Part shown: one piece after another, positions 6,679-17,451 of the stretch
Layout of the letters: the number at the start of each line of letters is the position of its first letter
Position numbering within the stretch: position 1 is the first letter of the stretch
Source of the DNA: Deltaproteobacteria bacterium
GTDB lineage: Bacteria > Myxococcota_A > Polyangia > Haliangiales > JADYYK01
Assembly: GCA_020853705.1 (NCBI GenBank)
Contig: JADYYK010000201.1
Coordinates: 1-36,643 of the forward strand
Length of the DNA: 36,643 bases
Reading direction: 5' to 3'
The notes under the pieces: model-generated
Database searches by the model: none
Seen by the model: only the letters and a program-made list of their open reading frames with translations
What the model was told of the DNA's origin: nothing
Translations under genes and position numbers: made by a program

Positions 6679-8241
6679 ATGGTGCTCCGTGCCCGTGTCA
6701 TCACCGTCGCCCTCCTGTGCGCCCTGACCGCGACCGCCGCTGCCAAGACGCAGCAAGCGCGCCGCATCGATCCTGACAAGCGCTACCAGGTCCCCACCGA
6801 CGGGGCGCAGTACCTGGGCCCGCGCAACGCCAAGGTCACAGTGGTCGCCTTCATCGACGTGGAGTGCGCCGTCTGCGCCAAGGCGCACACCGAGCTGCGT
6901 CGCCTGATGACCAAGTACAAGGGCGACGTCCGCGTCGTGATCCGCCACTTCCCGGGGCAGGATCACCCCAGCGCCGAGCTGGGCGCGCGCATGGCGCTGG
7001 CCGCCGGGGTGCAGCAGAAGCTGGCGCGGGTCCTGCGTGAGGTCTTCGCGCGGCAGCCGCGCGGGCTGTCGGCCGACGCCCTGATGGACGCCGCGCGCGC
7101 GGCCAAGGTCGACGTCAAGCAGCTGGCGGTCGACAAGGGGCGCACCGAGGTCATCGCCATGCTGGCGCGCGACTATGCGATGGGGCTGCGCTTCGGCGTG
7201 CACGGCACCCCGACCTTCTTCATCAACGGTGTCCCGGTGGAGGGCGCCAAGGGCCTCAGCGAGGTGGTGCAGCGCGAGATGTCGGCCGCCACCGCGCTGG
7301 TCGCGGGCGGCATGGACGTCAGCCAGGTCTATGCCCAGCGCCTCAAGGGCGGCATGGAGGAGGCCTCCTTCATGCCCACCGGCGAGCCCGACATCGAGCC
7401 CATCGACGGCCGGCGCTGGCAGGTCGCGGTCGAGGGCGCGCCCGAGCGCGGCAACCTCGACGCCGCCGTGGTCCTGATCGAGTTCGGCGACTTCCAGTGC
7501 CCGTTCTGCGCCGCCGCCAACGCCCTGGTCGAGCGCCTCCGCGAGACCTTCCCCGAGGACGTCCGCGTGGTCTGGCGCAACTTCCCGCTGGCGGTGCACA
7601 GCGACGCCGCCATCGCCGCCGAGGCCGGCATGGCCGCGCACGCCCAGGGCAAGTTCTGGGCGATGCACGACGCCATGTTCCGCGAGCGGGTGCGCCTGGA
7701 TCGCAAGGTGCTGTCGCGCATCGCGCAGGAGATCGGGCTCGACGTGCTGCGCTTCAACGAGGACCTCGAGAAGCACAAGTTCCTGCCCAAGATCGAGGCC
7801 GATCTGAAGCTGGTCACCGGCGACCTCGGCGGCACCGGCACGCCGACCTTCTTCATCAATGGTCGCCGCATCAAGGGCGCGCAGCGCTTCGAGAAGATGG
7901 TCGGCATCATCAAGGACGAGCTCAAGCGCGCCAACGCCGTGCGCAAGGGCGCCGGCAAGGGCCAGGTCTATGACACCGTCAGCCGCGGCGACGACGACCT
8001 CGAGGCCGATCAGGAGGTGGTGGAGGGCGAGGCCGCGCTGAAGGCGGGGCGCATGGACGACGCCGAGACGCACGCGCTCAACGCGCTCGGGCTGGCGCCG
8101 GATCGGCCGCAGGCGCTGGAGCTGATGGTCAAGATCAAGTGCCAGGCCCGGGACACCAAGGCGGCGCGCGAGGCGGCCCGGCGGCTGCGCGACGCCAGCG
8201 CGGCCCGGAAGCTGTGCGCCGCGGCGGGCGTGACGCTGTAG
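6679..8241 (+). CDS. Secreted tandem DsbA-like thioredoxin-fold protein
   Basis: A 520-residue protein with an N-terminal signal peptide (LRARVITVALLCALTATAAA) and two complete DsbA/DsbG-family thioredoxin domains. Domain 1 has C63-A-V-C66 and a cis-Pro loop HGTPTFFING near 175-184. Domain 2 has C274-P-F-C277 in GDFQCPFC and a second GTPTFFING loop near 389. A TPR-like tail (EALKAGRMDDAETHALNALGLAPDRPQALEL) closes the protein. It is predicted to act in the periplasm on disulfides; the differing dipeptides (AV and PF) suggest different redox potentials. Start 6679 is used because it begins the signal peptide; an upstream in-frame start at 6628 overlaps the CNB gene. Confidence 0.85.
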   Translation: MVLRARVITVALLCALTATAAAKTQQARRIDPDKRYQVPTDGAQYLGPRNAKVTVVAFIDVECAVCAKAHTELRRLMTKYKGDVRVVIRHFPGQDHPSAELGARMALAAGVQQKLARVLREVFARQPRGLSADALMDAARAAKVDVKQLAVDKGRTEVIAMLARDYAMGLRFGVHGTPTFFINGVPVEGAKGLSEVVQREMSAATALVAGGMDVSQVYAQRLKGGMEEASFMPTGEPDIEPIDGRRWQVAVEGAPERGNLDAAVVLIEFGDFQCPFCAAANALVERLRETFPEDVRVVWRNFPLAVHSDAAIAAEAGMAAHAQGKFWAMHDAMFRERVRLDRKVLSRIAQEIGLDVLRFNEDLEKHKFLPKIEADLKLVTGDLGGTGTPTFFINGRRIKGAQRFEKMVGIIKDELKRANAVRKGAGKGQVYDTVSRGDDDLEADQEVVEGEAALKAGRMDDAETHALNALGLAPDRPQALELMVKIKCQARDTKAAREAARRLRDASAARKLCAAAGVTL

Positions 8242-8263
8242 CTCGGCGCTCGCCGCAGCTGCG

Positions 8264-8280
8264 CTGACCTGGCGGGTCAG
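8264..8280. terminator. Candidate bidirectional hairpin between convergent genes
   Basis: CTGACC (8264-8269) and GGTCAG (8275-8280) form a perfect 6-bp stem with a 5-nt loop. It spans the stop codon of the minus-strand kinase and lies 23 nt after the plus-strand stop. A second GC-rich stem (8221-8230 with 8247-8256, one G-U pair) overlaps the thioredoxin gene end. No U-tract follows either, so termination is only suggested. Confidence 0.35.
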
Positions 8281-9466
8281 CCCTTGGGCAGGACGCAGGT
8301 CGCGGTGGTGCCGACGCCGGGGCGGCTGGTCAGCACCAGGCGGCCGCCGCCGCGCTCCAGGATGCGGCGGCACTGCGAGATGCCGAGGCCGGTGCCGTCG
8401 GCGCGCGTGGTGTAGAACGGGGTGCCGACCTTCTCCAGCACCTCGGCGCTCATGCCGGGGCCGGTGTCGACGATCTCGACGCGCACATGGTCGCCAGCGT
8501 CGACCGCGATCACGCTGATGCGGCCGCGGCTGCGCTCGTCGAGGCCGAGCGCCTGGGTGGCGTTGGCGATGAGGTTGATCATGACCTGCGACAGCTCGGT
8601 GGCGGGGACGCGGACCGGGGGCAAGCTGGCTGGGCCCTCGTAGGCCAGGCGAGCGCGTGCCCGGATCACCAGGTTGCTGCACGCCGAGATGGCATACTTG
8701 ATCGCCGGGACGGGATCCTCGGGTGGCGCGGTCGACTGCGGACCCTTGCGCAGGACCCGCAGCATGCCGTCGAGCAGGTTGCGCGCGATGGCAGCGCTGC
8801 GAACGAAGCCCTCCGTGGTCTCGTCGTACTCCTCGGCGAGCAAGCTCAGGGCGTCGCGCTCCTCGTGCGACAGCTCCCGGGCGGCGGGCGAAGCCAGAAG
8901 TCGCTGCAACGCCGGGATCCCGGCCATGAACTCGCGCCACCGCTCCGCGCTCGAGCTGATGTACGAGAGCGGCTGGTTGAGGTCGTGCAGGATGGCCCCG
9001 GCGATGGTGCCTATCGTGACCAGCCGTTCGGTCTGCAGGAGGCGCAGCTGCTGCGCCGAATCGCGCCGGCCCACGCGGTAGGCCTCGACCGCCCACTCCA
9101 GCATGGTCTGGAGGTCATCCTTGTCCCAGGGCTTGATGACGTAGCGCGCGACCAGGCCATCGTTGACGGCGCTCAGGATGGGATCGAGCTCGCTGAAGGC
9201 GGTCAGCACGATGCGGATGGTGTCGGGGTACTGCGCGCGCACCTTCTCGAGCAGCTCGTTGCCCGACATGCCGGGCATGCGCTGGTCGGTGACGACGACG
9301 GCGACCGGCTGCGCGGCCAGGACCTCCAGCGCGGCCTCGCCGCTGCCGACGGCTGTGATGGTGAACCGATCGATGAAGGACTGCTCGAAGACGACGCGGT
9401 TGGTCCACTCGTCGTCGACGTAGAGGATCAGGCCGTCCCTGGCGTCCTTGCTGTCCTTGGCGTCGC

Positions 9467-9470
<4 letters not shown>
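8277..9470 (-). CDS. REC-histidine kinase (N-terminal receiver, C-terminal kinase)
   Basis: A 397-residue cytoplasmic protein. An N-terminal receiver domain has acidic residues D19-D20, phospho-acceptor D62 (VVVTDQRMPG) and K113 (VIKPWD). It is followed by a kinase core with H162 (AILHDLNQPLSY) and a HATPase domain showing the N box (INLIANATQAL), G1 (DTGPGM) and G2 (GTGLGIS). This REC-first order is typical of signal relays that receive phosphate from another kinase. The likely donor is the double-core hybrid kinase just upstream: the genes overlap by 4 nt (ATGA), so stoichiometric expression is expected. It is the last gene of the five-gene signalling operon. Transmembrane segments are absent. 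Confidence 0.9.
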
Positions 9471-12202
<2,732 letters not shown>

Positions 12203-12205
12203 GCA

Positions 12206-13294
12206 TCATCTTCCCCAGCGCAGAACCAGGCTCGAGTAGGTCACGCCGGTGCCACCGGCGAAGGTCGCGACGCAGTCGCCATCGCGCAGCATCCCCTCTC
12301 GCTCACCGACGGCCATCACCGCGGTGATGTTCGCGCCGCCGAGGCTCGCCGTCCACGCAAAGGTGTCGACCGCGCGCGCCTTTTCCAGGCCGGCGTGCTG
12401 CTGCACCGCGCCACGCAACCACGCCGCACCCTGGTGGCAGGCGAAGAAGTCGACGTCGCCGGCGCTGAGGTGCGCGCTGGCCAAGGCGTCGATGATGACC
12501 TCCTTGCCGAAGTCCGCGACGCTGAGGAGCATCCTGTGCGCGGCCATCTTGTCGGGAGAGTGCAGGACCGAGCGGCCCTCCTCGTACCAGGGCCTGCCGG
12601 GCGGGCTGATGGCCAGGGTGCGGGTGAAGTAGCTGTCGGTCCGGTGCGACTCGGCAAGAATGCCGCGGCCAGCGCTCACTGGGCCGAGCACCACCGCAGT
12701 GGCACCGTCACCGAACACCAGCGAGACGGTCTCTTCGAGGGGCGTCACGCGCTGGAAGTTGTTGACCTGCACCAGGAGGGCATGCCTGGCCTGACCGCTC
12801 TGGATCATGCGGTTGGCGATCGACGCCTGCATGTTGAAGGCATTGCACGCGGCCTCGACCGAAAGGCTGAAGCAGCGCGACGGCAGCCCCAGGCGCTGGT
12901 GCAGCAGGCAGGCGCTGGCGACGTGGGGCACGTCGGGCACCGCGTCCCAGGTCAGGATGAGGTCGATGTCGGCGGCACGCAGGCCGGCGCGCTTCAGGGC
13001 CTCCTCGGCGGCCAGGGCGCCCATCTCGGTCGCGCTCTGGTCGGGCGCGGCTACCCGGCGCTCGCTGGTGCCCTGGAAGGGGTCGCTGATCAGCCGCTTC
13101 ATGCCGGCCGCGGTGTGTCGCGCGCCTGCGCCCAGGCCGCTGAGATCCTGCTCAGCCTGGCGACCAGCGGACTGGGCGAGCCGCTTGCGCCAGCCGTCCA
13201 CGATGTGCGCGGGCAGGTCGCTGTTCTTGCGTACGCCGGGTGGCAGGTAGAGACCGATGCCCAGGATGCCGACGCCAGTCGACTGCTTGCTCAT
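12206..13294 (-). CDS. FabH-like beta-ketoacyl synthase III
   Basis: A 362-residue thiolase-fold ketosynthase of the KAS III group. The nucleophile is C150 (SVEAACNAF); H287 (ACHQGAAWLR) and N322 (LGGANITA) complete the Cys-His-Asn triad. This group condenses an acyl-CoA with a malonyl-type or beta-keto acceptor, or transfers acyl groups. The divergence from housekeeping FabH and the position beside a ThDP enzyme and sensor kinases point to specialised metabolite or signal synthesis. PqsD and the photopyrone synthase PpyS are known signal-making KAS III-like enzymes. Start 13294 is preferred because GGAGA lies 5 nt upstream. An in-frame ATG at 13306 overlaps the ThDP stop and would add four residues. 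Confidence 0.85.
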   Translation of the reverse strand: MSKQSTGVGILGIGLYLPPGVRKNSDLPAHIVDGWRKRLAQSAGRQAEQDLSGLGAGARHTAAGMKRLISDPFQGTSERRVAAPDQSATEMGALAAEEALKRAGLRAADIDLILTWDAVPDVPHVASACLLHQRLGLPSRCFSLSVEAACNAFNMQASIANRMIQSGQARHALLVQVNNFQRVTPLEETVSLVFGDGATAVVLGPVSAGRGILAESHRTDSYFTRTLAISPPGRPWYEEGRSVLHSPDKMAAHRMLLSVADFGKEVIIDALASAHLSAGDVDFFACHQGAAWLRGAVQQHAGLEKARAVDTFAWTASLGGANITAVMAVGEREGMLRDGDCVATFAGGTGVTYSSLVLRWGR

Positions 13295-13305
13295 GCTGCT
13301 CTCCA

Positions 13306-15033
13306 TCAGTTCACCAGTCGCGGGCGGCGGGTCACGCGGCCCAGGGTCTCGAAGCGTTTGTTCTTCGGCATGCGTGCCGTTGGATCGATGTCGACGTTCA
13401 GGACCACGGGGCCGTTGGCGAGCAGCCCGCGGACGTTGGAGGCCAGGATGTCGCCGGTGTGGCGGGCCACCAGGATCTGGGCGCCCACGCCCTGGGCCAG
13501 CTCGACGACGTTCATGTCGGCGCCGCCGAACGCCGGCGTGCGGCCGAACAGCGCGCCGTGGCCGAGCTCGACCATGCCGTAGCGGTGGTCGTTGAGCACC
13601 ACGACGAGCAGCGGGATGCGCTCGTGCACCGCCGTCTGCAGGTCTCCGAGGCCCATCGAGAAGCAGCCGTCGCCGACCACCGCGGCCACGGGGCGACGCG
13701 GCATCGCCAGCTTGAGGCCCAGCGCGCCGGCCATCCCGGTGCCCATCGAGGCCAGCCCGGTCATGATGAGGAAGCCCTGCGGGTCGTTGATCTCGAGGTA
13801 GTGCGTCGCGAACAGCAGGTGCTCGCCGATGTCGCAGGTGTACGCGGTGCCGGGCGGCATGACCCGCTGCAGCTCCCACAGCGCGCGCTCGGGCGAGATC
13901 AGGCCACCTTCGCCGTCACCCATGGTCGCCGGATCGAGGTGGCGGCTCAGGCCGAAGCGCCGCACCGCCCGCGTCCCGGCGGGCAGCGCGTCCAGCAGCT
14001 GGCTGAGCACCGTCTCGGCGGGGCCGACCAGCCCCTGGGTCACCGGGTAGTTGCGCCCGATCTGCAGGGCGTCGGCGTCGATCTGGATGAAGTCGCGGCT
14101 GGCCTTGAGCAGCGGGCTCCAGCCGTCGGTGGCGGGATCGCTGAAGCCGGTGCCGACCGCGAGGATGCAGTCGATGCCGTCCTCGAGGTAGGCGGTCGCC
14201 GAGGGGTGGCCGCCATGGCCGAAGACGCCGAGGGCCAGGCGGTGGTGCTCGGGGAAGACGCCCTTGGCCTTGGGCGTGGTGATGACCGGGATCTGAAGAC
14301 GATGCGCGAGCTCGGCCAGGCGTGCGGGGCCGTTGCCCCAGCGTGCGCCCGAGCCGGCGAAGATGATCGGGCGGTGGGCGCGCTCGAGGGCGTCGGCGGC
14401 GCGGGTGATGGCGGCCGGGTTGACGCGCATCTCGCTGCGGATCTCGTAGCTCAGCTCGGGCGCCACGATGGGCGCGCTGAGCAGGTCGAGCGGCAGCGTC
14501 AGCAGCGCGGGGCCGCGGCGGCCCGACAGTGCGGTGGCGATGGTGCGGCGCAGGACGGCGGGGGCGCCGTTGGGCTCGGTGACCTGGATGGCCAGCTTGG
14601 TAATGTGCTTGGCCATCGACACGATGTCGAGGTGGTGGGCTGTGCCCTCCTGCAGGGCGTGCTTGCCAAAGACCGCGCGCGGGACCTCGCCAGCGAGCAC
14701 CAGCACGGGCAAGCCGTCGCAGTGCGCCGAGGCCAGGCCGGTCATGGTGTTGATGACGCCGGGGCCCGAGGTCACCAGCACGACGCCGAGCTTGCCGGTG
14801 GCGCGCGCGTAGGCCGCCGCGGCGAACATGGCGCCGCTCTCGTGGCGCGTGGTGATGACCCGGATGCGCGGGCGGTCCAGCAGGGCGTCGTAGATGGGTG
14901 AGATGGTCCCGCCGGGCAGGCCGAATACGACCTCGACGCCGGCGGCGACCAGGATGTCGACCAGCACGTCGGCCGTGCGGGTGGGATCGGGGACTGTCTG
15001 GGGCTCGAAGTGCGGGTGCTGTGGGGCTTCCAT
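13306..15033 (-). CDS. ThDP-dependent acetolactate/acyloin synthase-like enzyme
   Basis: A 575-residue thiamin-diphosphate enzyme with the three domains of the acetolactate synthase/pyruvate oxidase family. The activating Glu is E65 (TTRHESGAM). VTSGPGVINTMTGLASA follows, and the Mg/ThDP-binding GDGCFSMG motif lies near residue 454, ending in LNDHRYGM (the canonical second Asn is Asp). It is predicted to decarboxylate a 2-oxo acid and join it to an aldehyde or ketone, giving an acetolactate or acyloin-type hydroxyketone. No small regulatory subunit gene or other branched-chain amino acid gene is near, so a housekeeping ilvB role is unlikely. AGGAG precedes the ATG. It lies 12 nt after the regulator and abuts the ketosynthase gene. 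Confidence 0.85.
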   Translation of the reverse strand: MEAPQHPHFEPQTVPDPTRTADVLVDILVAAGVEVVFGLPGGTISPIYDALLDRPRIRVITTRHESGAMFAAAAYARATGKLGVVLVTSGPGVINTMTGLASAHCDGLPVLVLAGEVPRAVFGKHALQEGTAHHLDIVSMAKHITKLAIQVTEPNGAPAVLRRTIATALSGRRGPALLTLPLDLLSAPIVAPELSYEIRSEMRVNPAAITRAADALERAHRPIIFAGSGARWGNGPARLAELAHRLQIPVITTPKAKGVFPEHHRLALGVFGHGGHPSATAYLEDGIDCILAVGTGFSDPATDGWSPLLKASRDFIQIDADALQIGRNYPVTQGLVGPAETVLSQLLDALPAGTRAVRRFGLSRHLDPATMGDGEGGLISPERALWELQRVMPPGTAYTCDIGEHLLFATHYLEINDPQGFLIMTGLASMGTGMAGALGLKLAMPRRPVAAVVGDGCFSMGLGDLQTAVHERIPLLVVVLNDHRYGMVELGHGALFGRTPAFGGADMNVVELAQGVGAQILVARHTGDILASNVRGLLANGPVVLNVDIDPTARMPKNKRFETLGRVTRRPRLVN

Positions 15034-15045
15034 GGTGTGCTCCTG

Positions 15046-15642
15046 CTACTGCTGGTCCTGCGCGTCCAGCGCCAGGTCGGCGAGCAGGGCGGTCAGGGCG
15101 ATGGGCTTGGCGAGGGCGCGGCGGGCGCCGGCCTCGAGCGCGGAGCGCTCCAGCTCGGGGCTGAGCTGGCCGCTGGTGACGACGATGAGCGGGCGGACGG
15201 GCAGGTGCGTGCTGGCCGACAGGCGGCGGCAGACCTCGATGCCGTCGAGATCGGGCATGAAGATGTCCAGGACCACGAGGTGCGGGCGCCAGGCGCCGAC
15301 CCGGACCAGGGCGTCGATGCCGTTGTCGCAGGTCTCGAGGTCGACGTTGCCGTGCGACCGTGCCGATCGCGTCACCGCACGCAGGAGGTCGCGGTCGTCG
15401 TCGACCACCAGCACCCGGCGGCGGGCCGCGGCGGAGAGGCTGCGCGGCACCGGGTAGGCGTGCTCCTCGAGGAAGCTCATGAGGTCGGAGATGCGGATGC
15501 GGCGGTGGCCGCCGGGGGTGCGATAGGCCCGCAGGTGGCCTTTTTCCACCCACTTGTTGATCGAGCTCGGGTTGACCTGCAGCAGGTTGCCGACCTCGCT
15601 CGAGGTCAGCAGGCGGTCCGGGTCGATTTGCTGGGGAGTCAC
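15046..15642 (-). CDS. Response regulator with N-terminal MerR/excisionase-type HTH
   Basis: A 198-residue DNA-binding response regulator in reverse order. Residues 10-65 form a MerR/excisionase-like winged helix (LLTSSEVGNLLQVNPSSINKW, then RTPGGHRRIR). Residues 76-198 are a receiver with D81-D83 and phospho-acceptor D126 (VVLDIFMPDLDG). It starts with GTG at 15642. As first gene of the operon, and the only DNA-binding protein in it, it probably receives phosphate from the two kinases downstream and controls its own promoter, where GGTTGAC half-sites overlap the -35 region. Confidence 0.88.
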   Translation of the reverse strand: MTPQQIDPDRLLTSSEVGNLLQVNPSSINKWVEKGHLRAYRTPGGHRRIRISDLMSFLEEHAYPVPRSLSAAARRRVLVVDDDRDLLRAVTRSARSHGNVDLETCDNGIDALVRVGAWRPHLVVLDIFMPDLDGIEVCRRLSASTHLPVRPLIVVTSGQLSPELERSALEAGARRALAKPIALTALLADLALDAQDQQ

Positions 15643-15669
15643 GATTTTCTCGATTTACAAAGTTGGCGC

Positions 15670-15698
15670 GTCTTACCCGGTTGACGGGGTTCTGTCAA
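15670..15698 (-). promoter_or_regulatory. Sigma70-like promoter of the signalling operon
   Basis: On the minus strand TTGACA (15698-15693) matches the -35 consensus. After exactly 17 nt comes TAAGAC (15675-15670), a 3/6 match to -10. Transcription would start near 15663, about 20 nt before the GTG of the regulator gene. The -35 box lies inside one arm of an inverted repeat. Confidence 0.5.
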
Positions 15699-15718
15699 CC
15701 CCCGACGCCCGGTTGACG
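15676..15718. promoter_or_regulatory. GGTTGAC half-site array (candidate operator)
   Basis: GGTTGAC occurs at 15679-15685 and 15711-15717, with its inverse GTCAACC at 15694-15700. The two direct copies sit in an identical 11-mer, CCCGGTTGACG (15676 and 15708), spaced 32 bp or about three helical turns apart. GGGGTT/AACCCC (15686-15691, 15697-15702) adds a nested dyad. The array overlaps the minus-strand promoter and precedes apaG on the plus strand. The upstream regulator is the obvious candidate ligand. Confidence 0.5.
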
Positions 15719-15750
15719 TGCGATCCCAGGGGCGGCAAGTTGGAGTCCCC

Positions 15751-16134
15751 ATGCCGACCGCCGTCACCCAGGGCATCCGCGTCACCGTGGAGAGCCAGTA
15801 CTTGCCCGAGCGGTCATCCCCCGCGGGCGGGCGCTACGCCTTCGCCTACAAGGTCCGCATCGAGAACGTCGGCGCCAAGACGACGCAGCTCAAGAGCCGG
15901 CACTGGATCATCACCCACGGCGACGGCAAGACCGAGGAGGTCCGCGGCGACGGCGTGGTCGGGGCGCAGCCCGTGCTGCGCGCCGGCGAGCACTTCGAGT
16001 ACTCGAGCTGGGCCATGCTGTCGACCTCGTTCGGGACCATGCACGGCACCTACCAGATGGTGCGCGATGGCGGCGAGGGCTTCGACGCCGAGATCCCGCT
16101 GTTCCGTCTGGCCCTGCCCTACACGCTGAACTGA
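15751..16134 (+). CDS. apaG: ApaG family protein
   Basis: A 127-residue ApaG-domain protein (fibronectin type III-like fold), full length for the family. It shows the family landmarks AYKVRIENVG, LKSRHWIITHGDG, GDGVVGAQPVLRAGEHFEYSSW and GTMHGTYQM. In E. coli ApaG is linked to the apaH operon and metal tolerance, and its biochemical role is unsettled. GGAG precedes the ATG by a short gap. The stop overlaps the next start (TGATG), so it heads a four-gene plus-strand operon, transcribed away from the signalling operon through a shared 108-bp intergenic region. Confidence 0.92.
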   Translation: MPTAVTQGIRVTVESQYLPERSSPAGGRYAFAYKVRIENVGAKTTQLKSRHWIITHGDGKTEEVRGDGVVGAQPVLRAGEHFEYSSWAMLSTSFGTMHGTYQMVRDGGEGFDAEIPLFRLALPYTLN

Positions 16135-16880
16135 TGGCCGACGCCGGCGACCAGGGCCCGCCCTCGCGCGAGGAGCTGGAGCGCGCGCTGCGCCACGCCA
16201 ACATGCTGGTCACCGGCCTGGGCGAGCAGGTGGTGCGGCTGGAGGCGCGCGTGGGCGCCCTGGTCGACCTGCTGCTCGAGCGCGCGGTGGTGGACGGCGG
16301 CGCGCTGGATGCACAGTCGACCGAGGCGCTGCTGGCGCTGCAGCTCGGGGAGGCCCGGCACCCGGGGCTGCGCGTCGAGCTCGGCGAGCTGGTCGACAAG
16401 TACACCGAGCCGTCGCCGCCGGTGCCCTGCGCCGAGCTGATCCCGCTGTGTGGCGCGCGCTGCTGCGCCATGACCTTCCCGCTGACGACGCAGGATCTCA
16501 ACCAGGGCATCGTGCGCTGGGACGTCGCGCGGCCCTATCGCATCCTGCAGCGCGACAGCGACGGCTACTGCACGCACAGCGATCCCACCACGCGTGGCTG
16601 CGGCGTGTACCACGATCGCCCGCGCACCTGCCGCAGCTTCGACTGTCGCAACGACCGGCGCATCTGGCACGACTACGAGCGCCGCATCCCCGCCGACGCG
16701 GTGCCCGCCGGCGAGGAGCCGCGCGAGCCCCGCCCGCGCACCCCGGCCGACGTGCGCGAGGCGCTGCTGCGCAAGGTGCGCGCGCGCGAGGTCGCGCTGA
16801 CCTGGGAGACCCGCGCCGTCGAGGATCTCTATGACGAGCGCAACGGCAGCGCGCACTGGCGCATCGGCCAGCGCAAGTGA
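16134..16880 (+). CDS. YkgJ-type cysteine-cluster protein
   Basis: A 248-residue protein with an N-terminal helical region (about 1-75) and a YkgJ/UPF0153-type cysteine cluster in the middle. It has PCAELIPLCGARCC, then GYCTHSD, then RGCGVYHDRPRTCRSFDCR. This family is thought to bind zinc or an iron-sulfur cluster, and its reaction is unknown. The C-terminal part is charged and helical. Translation appears coupled to apaG at its 5' end and to the acetyltransferase, which begins 4 nt after this stop. Confidence 0.82.
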   Translation: MADAGDQGPPSREELERALRHANMLVTGLGEQVVRLEARVGALVDLLLERAVVDGGALDAQSTEALLALQLGEARHPGLRVELGELVDKYTEPSPPVPCAELIPLCGARCCAMTFPLTTQDLNQGIVRWDVARPYRILQRDSDGYCTHSDPTTRGCGVYHDRPRTCRSFDCRNDRRIWHDYERRIPADAVPAGEEPREPRPRTPADVREALLRKVRAREVALTWETRAVEDLYDERNGSAHWRIGQRK

Positions 16881-16884
16881 CCGC

Positions 16885-17451
16885 GTGAGCACCGTCCGCC
16901 TCGACACCGAGCGGCTCAGCATCGTGCAGCTCGGCCCCGAGGCCGCGGCGCAGGTGGTGGCCTACTACCGCAGTAACGCCCACCACCTGGCGCCGTGGGA
17001 GCCGCGTCGTCCCGAGGACTTCTTCACCCACGACTACTGGCGCGCGTCGCTGGCCCGGCAGCTCGACGACGCCACCGCGGGGCGCGCGCTCCGGCTGTGG
17101 CTGGTGGCGCGCGGCGATGACCACGGCCCCGTGCTGGGCAACGTCGGGGTGACCTCGATCGAGCGCGGCCCGCTGCTGGCGTGCCGCCTGGGCTACTCGC
17201 TGGCCGAGGCGCGCCAGGGCCAGGGGCTGATGTACGAGGCGCTGCAGGCGGTGATCGCCCACGTCTTCGGCGCCATGGCGCTGCACCGCATCGAGGCCGG
17301 CCACCTGCCCGAGAACACGCGCTCGGCGCGCCTGCTGCGTCGCCTGGGCTTTCAGCCCTTCGGCTACTCGCGCGACTACCTGCACATCGCGGGCAGCTGG
17401 CGCGACCATGTCCACAACGCGCTGACCAACCCGGCGCCGGTGACGCCGTGA
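16885..17451 (+). CDS. rimJ: RimJ-like GNAT N-acetyltransferase
   Basis: A 188-residue GNAT acetyltransferase of the RimJ/RimL group. It has TERLSIVQLGPEAA at the N-terminus, the acetyl-CoA-binding segment with GYSLAEARQGQGLM, HRIEAGHLPENTRSARLLRRLGF, and a C-terminal signature YLHIAGSWRDHV close to that of E. coli RimJ, which acetylates the N-terminus of ribosomal protein S5. The target here is unproven. Start is GTG at 16885, 4 nt after the preceding stop; an in-frame ATG at 16831 lies inside that gene. Its stop overlaps the GTG of the cyclase gene. Confidence 0.8.
   Translation: MSTVRLDTERLSIVQLGPEAAAQVVAYYRSNAHHLAPWEPRRPEDFFTHDYWRASLARQLDDATAGRALRLWLVARGDDHGPVLGNVGVTSIERGPLLACRLGYSLAEARQGQGLMYEALQAVIAHVFGAMALHRIEAGHLPENTRSARLLRRLGFQPFGYSRDYLHIAGSWRDHVHNALTNPAPVTP

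Noticed and set aside
13306..15033. ThDP gene considered as housekeeping ilvB
   Set aside because: No ilvN or ilvC beside it, and it sits in a signalling operon with a ketosynthase; the branched-chain amino acid role remains possible but is less likely.
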